In this document: piece after piece, positions 44,634-50,901 of the stretch | Layout: every line of letters starts with the position of its first letter | How positions within the stretch are numbered: position 1 is the stretch's first letter | Origin: Paracoccus litorisediminis | Lineage (GTDB): Bacteria > Pseudomonadota > Alphaproteobacteria > Rhodobacterales > Rhodobacteraceae | Reading direction: 5' to 3' | Assembly (NCBI RefSeq): GCF_009711205.1 | Contig: NZ_WMIG01000001.1 | Location: 434,001 to 498,000, forward strand | DNA length: 64,000 nucleotides | Translations under genes and position numbers: made by a program | The notes under the pieces: generated by a model | The model's database searches: none | The model's input: the letters and a program-made list of their open reading frames with translations, nothing else | Told to the model about the DNA's origin: nothing

Positions 44634-44849
44634 TTAGTTGGTGTCGTCGTCGTCGTCGTCGTCCGAAGCGACAGCGGCGATAACGCCGAGCAGCAGCAGA
44701 GCCGGAACAACGAGGCCAGCGTTCGACGACGCGGGCTTCTCGTCAACAACAACCGGCTCAACGTCGACGACGGGGGCGACGTAGCCACCGGCGAGAGCGG
44801 ACGATGCCGTCAGGCCCAGGGCCAGGGCGAAGGTAGCAATTTTGGTCAT
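44634..44849 (-). CDS. small secreted/membrane protein with poly-Asp C-terminus
   Basis: A 71-residue protein. The signal peptide MTKIATFALALGLTASSALAG is followed by a Val/Glu/Pro stretch (YVAPVVDVEPVVVDEKPASS), one hydrophobic segment (AGLVVPALLLLGVIAAVAS) and seven Asp before TN. GGAG seven bases upstream fixes ATG 44849; a further ATG at 44855 touches that site. It converges on yjbHF and recalls the small GfcA/YjbE proteins of exopolysaccharide operons in size and position only. Function unknown; the acidic end could bind cations or polysaccharide. Confidence 0.75.
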   Translation of the reverse strand: MTKIATFALALGLTASSALAGGYVAPVVDVEPVVVDEKPASSNAGLVVPALLLLGVIAAVASDDDDDDDTN

Positions 44850-44901
44850 GATCATGCTCCGTTCAAGTACTTTGAAAGCTGCCGTTATCCAGCAACATCG
44901 G

Positions 44902-44978
44902 TGCAACAGTCGCATAAAGCCAATGGCTTGGAAAGTGATCTCGAAAGGCCGCAATCCGGGCTGAATTCGACTGTTGCA
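44902..44978. promoter_or_regulatory. Inverted repeat upstream of the Asp-tailed gene
   Basis: TGCAACAGTCGCAT (44902-44915) and the reverse complement of TGCAACAGTCGAAT (44965-44978) agree at 13 of 14 positions, separated by 49 bases. The arms lie 53-129 bases before the start codon, a likely place for a regulator binding two spaced sites. Confidence 0.4.
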
Positions 44979-45061
44979 TAATAGCCAACACATTTCTGGT
45001 CAGGCGGCAAGCTGCCTGTGAGCTGGCCGGTTCCCGCGCATGCGAGAACGGCGACATTTGA

Positions 45062-45847
45062 TCATTCTTTGCCGTAAAATACTAGAGACAAAGCATAAAA
45101 CGCTGCGGAAATAACCACGATCGAGGCCCCAGCCGGGGTATCGAAGGTCAGGCTGCCCCAAAGGCCGCAAATCACCGCCAACGCACCGATCAAGGTGGCG
45201 GAACCAGCCATCTGCTCGGGCGTTCTTGAGAATCCCCGTGCTGCCGCCGCCGGGATGATCAGCAAAGCGGAAATCAGCAGCGCGCCGACGATCCGAATCG
45301 CAATGGCCACCACAATTGCGAGCGCCAGCGACAGGATAAGCCTTTCGCGCTCGGGACTTATCCCCGAGGCCAGCGCCAATTCCTCATTGACCGAGGCGGT
45401 GACAACCCTTTGCCATCGCCAGATCAACAGGCCAAGAACCAGAATGGCCCCGCTCCAGATCCAGATAAGATCGGCGCGGCTGACGGCAAGAATATCTCCG
45501 AACAGGTAACTTTCCAGATTCACGCGCAGTGACGGCACGAAACTGACCGCGACCAGGCCCGCGGCCAGCGCCGAGTGCGAGATGACCCCCAGAACGGTAT
45601 CGACCCCCTGCCCCCTTGCGCTCAGCCAGGCCACCGCCAGCGCCATCGCCACCGCGACCGCCAAGGTGCCCACATAGAATGGCAGCGCGAAGGCAAAGCT
45701 TAAGGCCACGCCCAGAATCGCCGCATGCGCCGTCGAGTCCCCGAAATAGGCCATGCGCCGCCAGACCACGATGGAGCCCAGCGTCCCCGTCGCCAGCACA
45801 AGGCCCAGCCCCGCCAGCAGCGCGCGGATCATGAAATCGTCAAGCAT
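45062..45847 (-). CDS. znuB: zinc ABC transporter permease ZnuB
   Basis: A 261-residue integral membrane protein with about eight hydrophobic segments. The ABC-3 family signs are MAYFGDSTAHAAILGVALSF near the N-terminus and VGALLISALLIIPAAAARGFS near the C-terminus. It forms the channel for Zn2+ delivered by ZnuA. It starts three bases after the znuC stop, last in zur-znuC-znuB. Confidence 0.94.
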   Translation of the reverse strand: MLDDFMIRALLAGLGLVLATGTLGSIVVWRRMAYFGDSTAHAAILGVALSFAFALPFYVGTLAVAVAMALAVAWLSARGQGVDTVLGVISHSALAAGLVAVSFVPSLRVNLESYLFGDILAVSRADLIWIWSGAILVLGLLIWRWQRVVTASVNEELALASGISPERERLILSLALAIVVAIAIRIVGALLISALLIIPAAAARGFSRTPEQMAGSATLIGALAVICGLWGSLTFDTPAGASIVVISAAFYALSLVFYGKE

Positions 45848-45850
45848 GGA

Positions 45851-46639
45851 TCAGCCTTTGGAATGGTCGTGGGTGCAGCCGGGCCCATGCACATGGTCAT
45901 GGTCGTGGCCGGGTTCGACATGGTCGTGGTCATGGTCGTGATGATGGCGATAAAGCGCCAGCGTCCCCTGCGATTCGGCACCAAACAGCGCGCGATAGGC
46001 CGGGGCCGCGCTGACCGCCTGCGGCGTGCCCTGACAGCAGACATGACCGTTCAGGCACACCACCCGGTCCGAGGCCCGCATCACCACCAGCAGGTCATGG
46101 CTGACCATCAGAACGGCGGCACCCGTCTCGGCGCGGACCTCCTCGATCAGCTTGTAGAAGGCGACGATGCCGGGCTGGTCCAGCCCCTGCGTCGGCTCAT
46201 CCAGCACCAGCAGCTGCGGCGCATTCAGCAACGCCCGCGCCAACAGCACGCGCTGGAACTGCCCGCCCGAGAGTGACACGATCTGGCGCTTTTCCAGTCC
46301 CGGCACCCCGGTCCGCTCCAGCACCTGCGCCGCCTGCGCATCGCCGACGCGCTGCGGCAGCGACAGAAAGCGCCGCACGGTCATCGGCATGGCCCGCTCG
46401 ATATGGACGCGCTGCGGGACATAGCCGATGCGCAGCCCGGACAAGCGATCGACCCTGCCCGAGGACAGCGCCACCTGCCCCAGCAACGCCCGAACCAGCG
46501 TCGATTTGCCCGAACCGTTGGGGCCGACGACCGTGACGATCTCGGCCGGGTCGATATGCATGTCGATCTGCGAGATCACCGGCCGATCCGCACCGGGATG
46601 ACTGACCGACAGGTTCTGAGCGCGGATCAGCGCGCTCAT
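45851..46639 (-). CDS. znuC: zinc ABC transporter ATPase ZnuC with His-rich tail
   Basis: A 262-residue ATPase: Walker A GPNGSGKST (39-47), signature LSGGQFQRVLLARALL, Walker B LLVLDEPTQGLD and switch His in MVSHDLL. The last ~32 residues carry twelve His mixed with Asp (residues ~231-262), an unusual extension for a cytoplasmic ATPase that may buffer or sense zinc. The ATG at 46639 overlaps the zur TGA. Confidence 0.95.
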   Translation of the reverse strand: MSALIRAQNLSVSHPGADRPVISQIDMHIDPAEIVTVVGPNGSGKSTLVRALLGQVALSSGRVDRLSGLRIGYVPQRVHIERAMPMTVRRFLSLPQRVGDAQAAQVLERTGVPGLEKRQIVSLSGGQFQRVLLARALLNAPQLLVLDEPTQGLDQPGIVAFYKLIEEVRAETGAAVLMVSHDLLVVMRASDRVVCLNGHVCCQGTPQAVSAAPAYRALFGAESQGTLALYRHHHDHDHDHVEPGHDHDHVHGPGCTHDHSKG

Positions 46640-47157
46640 GCCTTGGCCTTTTCGGCGGCGTCGGCGGCGGCGCAACGCCCGCACAGACCAAGGATCTCGA
46701 CCGTGCTGCGTTCGATGGTGAAGTCATGCGCGGCCGCCAGCGCCAGCATGGCGGCGCGCAGTTCCGGAGTCTCGGCCTCGGCCACCTGTTCGCACCCGCG
46801 GCAGATCAGGAAGGCCGGGGCATGGTCACGCTGGTTCGACAGGCAGGCGGCATAGGCGTTCAAGCGGCGCACGCGATGCGCCAGACCTTGTTCGACCAGA
46901 AAATCCAGTGCGCGATAGGCGACCGGAGGCTGCTTGCCGAAACCCTCGGCCGCCAAGCGCTCCAGCACCTCATAGGCCCCCATGGCGCGATGCGATTCCA
47001 GCAGGATTTCCAGCACCCGGCGGCGGACCGGAGTCAGGCGGACGCCCTCTTCCTGCGCCTGATCCTCGGCCCGGCGCAGCACGCTTTCGGCGCAATGGGC
47101 ATGGTCATGGGCGTGGAACGGGTCCTGCGGCGATTTCGGATGGGTGTGCTGGCTCAT
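46636..47157 (-). CDS. zur: zinc uptake regulator Zur (Fur family)
   Basis: A 173-residue repressor. The His-rich N-terminus (six His within residues 4-21) precedes the winged helix (EEGVRLTPVRRRVLEILLESHRAMGAYEVLERL ... PVAYRALDFLVEQGLAHRV). The C-terminal dimerisation domain has the structural zinc pairs CRGC and CGRC. With zinc bound it would repress both its own operon and znuA through dyads in the 81-base divergent gap. It starts the zur-znuC-znuB operon. Confidence 0.95.
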   Translation of the reverse strand: MSQHTHPKSPQDPFHAHDHAHCAESVLRRAEDQAQEEGVRLTPVRRRVLEILLESHRAMGAYEVLERLAAEGFGKQPPVAYRALDFLVEQGLAHRVRRLNAYAACLSNQRDHAPAFLICRGCEQVAEAETPELRAAMLALAAAHDFTIERSTVEILGLCGRCAAADAAEKAKA

Positions 47158-47158
47158 C

Positions 47159-47173
47159 TGTTATAATATCACA
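47159..47173. promoter_or_regulatory. Zur-box-like dyad next to zur
   Basis: TGTTATAATATCACA matches its reverse complement at 12 of 15 positions. It begins one base from the zur start codon, so repressor bound here would block initiation of zur-znuCB. Confidence 0.65.
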
Positions 47174-47186
47174 ATTCACTTGACGC

Positions 47187-47199
47187 GTTACGATATAAC
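47187..47199. promoter_or_regulatory. Zur-box-like dyad in the znuA promoter
   Basis: GTTACGATATAAC, with GTTA/TAAC arms, directly follows TTGACG (47180-47185), a possible -35 for znuA. Binding here would cover the promoter. Confidence 0.65.
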
Positions 47200-47238
47200 A
47201 TAAATAAAAGCGCCGATTTCGCAAGAGAGAGCCCAAGA

Positions 47239-48231
47239 ATGACCCGCAAGAACTCCCTTCGCCTGTCGCTGCTTGCCTCGGGCGCGGCGCTGCTGATGTC
47301 GTTGCCCGCCCGTGCCGAGGTTCCGACCGTCGTCACCGACATTCCCGCCGTCGGGGCGTTGGTGCAGCAGGTGCTGGGCGATCTGGGTCAGCCCGAGGTG
47401 CTGCTGGGCAATGGCGGCGATCCGCATAACTACCAGCTTCGCCCCAGCCAGGCCCGCAATCTGCAATCCGCCGGGCTGCTGGTCTGGATCGGGCCGGAAC
47501 TCAGCCCGTGGCTGTCGCGACCGGTCGAGGGCTTGGACGCAGCGGTTTCGATGCCGCTGCTGCAGGTGTCGGGGACGAAGCTGCGGGAATATGGCGCGGC
47601 CGAGGCACACGACCACGACCACGACCATGACCATGACCATGACCATGACCATGACCATGACCATGACCATCCAGAGGATGAGGCCGGTCACGAAGGCCAT
47701 GACCATTCCGGCACCGATCCGCATGCCTGGCTGGACCCGGCGAATGGTCAGCTTTGGCTTTCCGCCATTGCCGAGGCGCTGTCCACGCGCGATCCCGAAA
47801 ACGCCGCGACCTACCGCGCCAATGCCGAGGCCGGGGTTGCTGCAATCGGCGCGCTTGATACGCAGCTGGCTCAGGCCCTGACCCCGGTCAAAGGTCAGAA
47901 ATTCGTCGTCTTTCACGATGCCTATGGCTATTTCACCGCGCATTACGGGCTGGAACCCGGTATTGCCGTCAGCCTTGGCGATGCCTCGGCACCCTCGGCG
48001 GCACGGTTGAAGGACATCCGCCAGCAGATCGCGTCCGAGCAAGCCGTCTGCGCCTTTCCCGAGGCGAACCACGATCCGAAACTTCTGCAGGTGGCGATCG
48101 AAGGCACCAGCACGCGACTGGGCGCGCCGCTGGACCCCGAGGGGACCAAACTGGAACTGGGGGCGGGTCTTTATGGCGGGATCCTGCAGAGCCTCGGGAC
48201 CGCGCTGGCCGATTGCCTGTCGGGAAAATGA
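47239..48231 (+). CDS. znuA: zinc ABC transporter substrate-binding protein ZnuA
   Basis: A 330-residue periplasmic protein; the signal peptide ends in ARA (residue 26). Metal ligands are H63 (GDPHNYQL), H162 (TDPHAWLDP), the His of VVFHDAYGYF and the Asp/His region CAFPEANHDP. A flexible loop at residues 124-144 alternates His and Asp, with eleven His, and more His follow (HEGHDH). Such loops collect Zn2+. Divergent from zur, with both controlled from the same gap. Confidence 0.95.
   Translation: MTRKNSLRLSLLASGAALLMSLPARAEVPTVVTDIPAVGALVQQVLGDLGQPEVLLGNGGDPHNYQLRPSQARNLQSAGLLVWIGPELSPWLSRPVEGLDAAVSMPLLQVSGTKLREYGAAEAHDHDHDHDHDHDHDHDHDHDHPEDEAGHEGHDHSGTDPHAWLDPANGQLWLSAIAEALSTRDPENAATYRANAEAGVAAIGALDTQLAQALTPVKGQKFVVFHDAYGYFTAHYGLEPGIAVSLGDASAPSAARLKDIRQQIASEQAVCAFPEANHDPKLLQVAIEGTSTRLGAPLDPEGTKLELGAGLYGGILQSLGTALADCLSGK
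47608..47671 (+). repeat. 6-bp tandem repeat encoding the His-Asp loop of ZnuA
   Basis: Nearly perfect copies of GACCAT/GACCAC, about ten in a row. The unit is two codons, so slippage would change loop length without breaking the frame. Confidence 0.85.
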
Positions 48232-48259
48232 GGCATCCGGGGCACGAAATCTGCGGCAA

Positions 48260-48281
48260 GAAAAATACCCGACTATTTTCC
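48260..48281. promoter_or_regulatory. Dyad upstream of hemP
   Basis: GAAAAATA-CCCGAC-TATTTTCC, an AT-rich inverted repeat just ahead of TTGACA (48283-48288). The position suits an iron regulator (Fur, Irr or RirA), but the sequence matches no consensus closely. Confidence 0.4.
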
Positions 48282-48345
48282 TTTGACATGCCCGAGCAAT
48301 TTTGTCAGGTTGCATCCACCGCGACCGCTCAACGAGGATCTGGAC

Positions 48346-48522
48346 ATGACTGCGACCCGCCCCGCCGAATTCACGCGCCCCGGTGTGACCGCACTGCAGC
48401 GCCTGCCCCAATATGACGCCGAAGCCCTGACCGCCGGTGGAAACCAGGCGCTGATCGTTCTGGGCGATCAGGTCTACAACCTGCGCATCACCCGCGCCGG
48501 CAAGCTGATCCTGACGAAGTAA
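48346..48522 (+). CDS. hemP: hemin uptake protein HemP
   Basis: A 58-residue protein ending in the HemP signature LIVLGDQVYNLRITRAGKLILTK-type segment, with the YxLRxTRxGKLILTK core. HemP proteins act with outer-membrane haem receptors or in iron signalling; none of those genes is in the window. GAGGA seven bases before ATG 48346 fixes the start. Confidence 0.88.
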   Translation: MTATRPAEFTRPGVTALQRLPQYDAEALTAGGNQALIVLGDQVYNLRITRAGKLILTK

Positions 48523-48558
48523 GATCGCGGTCGGGTTCGTCTCGACCAACCGGATTCA

Positions 48559-48587
48559 AAAAGGGCGCGGTTGAACCGCGCCCTTTT
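48559..48587. terminator. Bidirectional terminator between hemP and rluB
   Basis: AAAAGGGCGCGG and CCGCGCCCTTTT form a perfect 12-bp stem with a 5-base loop, with A/T runs on both sides, so it can end transcription from both converging genes. Confidence 0.9.
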
Positions 48588-48604
48588 GTCGTTCCATTAC
48601 CGGA

Positions 48605-50251
48605 TCAGCCGTGACGCGGACCCTTGCCTGCGGGGCGCAGCCCTTTGCCGGGCGCGCGATCCGGGCGAGGACCGGGCTTCGGACCGTGACCACCGCCCGG
48701 CTTACCAAACGGCTTGCCGCCGGGTTTACCGAAGGGCTTGCCACCGGGCTTGCCATCACGCGCTTCCGGCTTGCCAAAGGGCTTGCGGTCGCCGCCTTCA
48801 CGCTTGGCGAAGGGTTTGCGATCACCATCTTCGCGACGGGCGAAGGGCTTACGATCGCCATCCTCACGTTTGGCGTAAGGCTTGCGGTCACCATCTTCGC
48901 GGCGTGCGTAAGGTTTGCGGTCACCATCCTCGCGCTTGGCGTAGGGTTTGCGGTCGCCATCCTCGCGACGCGCGTAAGGCTTGCGGTCACCGTCTTCGCG
49001 ACGAGCATAGGGCTTACGGTCGCCGTCCTCACGCTTGGCGTAGGGTTTCCGGTCGCCATCCTCGCGACGCGCGTAAGGTTTGCGGTCACCGTCTTCGCGA
49101 CGGGCATAGGGCTTACGATCGCCGTCCTCACGCTTGGCGTAGGGTTTCCGGTCGCCATCCTCGCGACGCGCGTAAGGTTTGCGGTCACCGTCTTCGCGAC
49201 GGGCGAAGGGCTTACGATCGCCGTCCTCACGCTTGGCGTAGGGTTTCCGGTCGCCATCTTCGCGGCGCCCGAACGGTTTGCGGTCACCATCTTCGCGACG
49301 GGTAAAGGGCTTACGGTCGCCGTCCTCACGCTTGGCGTAGGGTTTCCGGTCGCCATCCTCGCGGCGCACGAACGGTTTGCGGTCGCCGTCGTCGCGACGG
49401 GCATAGGGCTTGCGGTAGCTTTCGCCGCCCTCATCGTCGCGCGCCGCGCCGCGCTCGCGGAAGCTGCGGGGTTTTTCTTCCAGTTCGCCGGTCAGCAACC
49501 CGCCCAACTGGTCGCGCAGGACCTTGCGCTTGATCTCGCGGACCTCGTTTTCCTCCATGCCGGTCAGCTTGAAGGGGCCATAGCCGATGCGGATCAGCCG
49601 GTTCACGATCAGGCCGATATGGGACATGGCGCGGCGAATCTCGCGGTTCTTGCCCTCGCGGATGCCGATGGTCAGCCATGCGTTCGCGCCTTGCTGGCTG
49701 TCGAGCTTGATCTCCATCGGCGCGAAATCCTCGCCGTCGATGGTGACACCCCGGCGCAGCGGCGCAAAGGTCAGGTCGTTCGGCGTGCCGTTGACGCGCA
49801 CGCGGTAGCGGCGCAGCCAGCCGGTCGTCGGCAGCTCCAGCCGGCGCTTCAGCTCACCATCATTGGTCAGCAGCAGCAGGCCTTCGGAATTCAGGTCAAG
49901 GCGGCCGACGGTCATCACCCGCGGCAGGTCGCGCGGCAGCGCGTCAAAGACGGTCTGACGGCCCTTCTCATCGGCCTCGGTGGTCACCAGCCCGACCGGC
50001 TTGTAATACATCCACAGGCGCGTCTCTTGCGGCTCGTCCAGCTTCTTGCCGTCGACGGCAATGCGGTCGCCGGGCAGAACGTCCAGCGCGGGGCTGTCGA
50101 TCTTCTTGCCGTTGACGGTGACGCGACCCTCAAGGATCATGCGCTCGGCCTCGCGGCGGCTGGCCACGCCCACGCGCGCCATCACCTTGGCGATGCGGTC
50201 GCCCTCGGGTTTCGGGGATTCGGTTTCGGGGGTGTCGGGCGTATCGGTCAT
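48605..50251 (-). CDS. rluB: 23S rRNA pseudouridine synthase RluB-type with long repeat tail
   Basis: A 548-residue protein. An S4 RNA-binding domain (~17-65, IAKVMARVGVASRREAERMI) is followed by an RsuA/RluB pseudouridine synthase domain (~78-250) with catalytic D119 in GRLDLNSEG, plus YYKPVGLVTT and GKNREIRRAMSHIGL. From residue 288 to 496 come nineteen 11-residue repeats (DGDRKPYAKRE type), then a Gly/Pro/Lys-rich end. Ordinary RluB is about half this size. GGAG six bases before ATG 50251 sets the start. It diverges from tadA. Confidence 0.92.
   Translation of the reverse strand: MTDTPDTPETESPKPEGDRIAKVMARVGVASRREAERMILEGRVTVNGKKIDSPALDVLPGDRIAVDGKKLDEPQETRLWMYYKPVGLVTTEADEKGRQTVFDALPRDLPRVMTVGRLDLNSEGLLLLTNDGELKRRLELPTTGWLRRYRVRVNGTPNDLTFAPLRRGVTIDGEDFAPMEIKLDSQQGANAWLTIGIREGKNREIRRAMSHIGLIVNRLIRIGYGPFKLTGMEENEVREIKRKVLRDQLGGLLTGELEEKPRSFRERGAARDDEGGESYRKPYARRDDGDRKPFVRREDGDRKPYAKREDGDRKPFTRREDGDRKPFGRREDGDRKPYAKREDGDRKPFARREDGDRKPYARREDGDRKPYAKREDGDRKPYARREDGDRKPYARREDGDRKPYAKREDGDRKPYARREDGDRKPYARREDGDRKPYAKREDGDRKPYARREDGDRKPYAKREDGDRKPFARREDGDRKPFAKREGGDRKPFGKPEARDGKPGGKPFGKPGGKPFGKPGGGHGPKPGPRPDRAPGKGLRPAGKGPRHG
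48764..49390 (-). repeat. Nineteen 33-bp tandem repeats in rluB
   Basis: Each 33-bp unit encodes D-G-D-R-K-P-[FY]-[AVTG]-[KR]-R-E; the last is degenerate (GGDRKPFGKPE). Phe-containing units cluster at both ends and Tyr-containing units fill the middle, as expected from expansion of the interior. Confidence 0.92.
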
Positions 50252-50359
50252 GGCGATCTCCTGCGCATCTCTGCGGTAGCAAAAGCGGGCGTCTACGCCA
50301 TAACGCACAATATGGAAAGCGGTTCTTGCACGCGGCATCAAGTCGCGCCAGAAACCGGC

Positions 50360-50809
50360 ATGGAGTTCACGTCACATATGTCCGCGGCAATGGATCAGGC
50401 CCGCGCCGCCGCTGCCCGCGGCGAGGTTCCGGTGGGGGCGATCCTGACCGACGCAACCGGTCGCATCCTGTCCCGTGCCGGCAACCGCACGCGCGAGCTG
50501 TCCGACCCCACCGCCCATGCCGAGATCCTTGCCATCCGCGAGGCGTGCCGCATGCTGGGCTCGGAACGGCTGCCCGGCGCGCGCCTGTGGGTGACGCTGG
50601 AACCCTGCCCGATGTGCGCCGCCGCGATCTCTGCCGCGCGCATCGCTGTCATCTATTACGGGGCCGACGATCCGCGCATGGGCGGCGTGCGGCACGGGGC
50701 GCGGGTCTTCGACCACCCGCAATGCCATCATCGCCCTGAGGTCTTTGACGGCATCTCTGCCGCCGAGTCGCGCGATCTGCTGCAATCCTTCTTTCAGGAA
50801 AGACGTTAG
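50360..50809 (+). CDS. tadA: tRNA adenosine(34) deaminase TadA
   Basis: A 149-residue zinc deaminase making inosine at the wobble position of tRNA-Arg(ACG). The zinc His and catalytic Glu lie in PTAHAEILAIREA and the zinc Cys pair in TLEPCPMCAAAI. YYGADDPRMGGVRHGARVF is typical of the family. It starts at ATG 50360, the first ATG giving the family N-terminus, and diverges from rluB. Confidence 0.95.
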   Translation: MEFTSHMSAAMDQARAAAARGEVPVGAILTDATGRILSRAGNRTRELSDPTAHAEILAIREACRMLGSERLPGARLWVTLEPCPMCAAAISAARIAVIYYGADDPRMGGVRHGARVFDHPQCHHRPEVFDGISAAESRDLLQSFFQERR

Positions 50810-50901
50810 GTCAGACCTTCGTCCCGACGTTACAAAGGACACTTGCGCTGCATTGCAGCATGACTAGCATATCCTTCCATCGGGAAACCGGGGGAGAGAC
50901 A

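Noticed and set aside
48764-49390. Tandem repeats that could be mistaken for a CRISPR array
   Set aside because: Units are contiguous 33-bp copies without spacers and are in frame within rluB.
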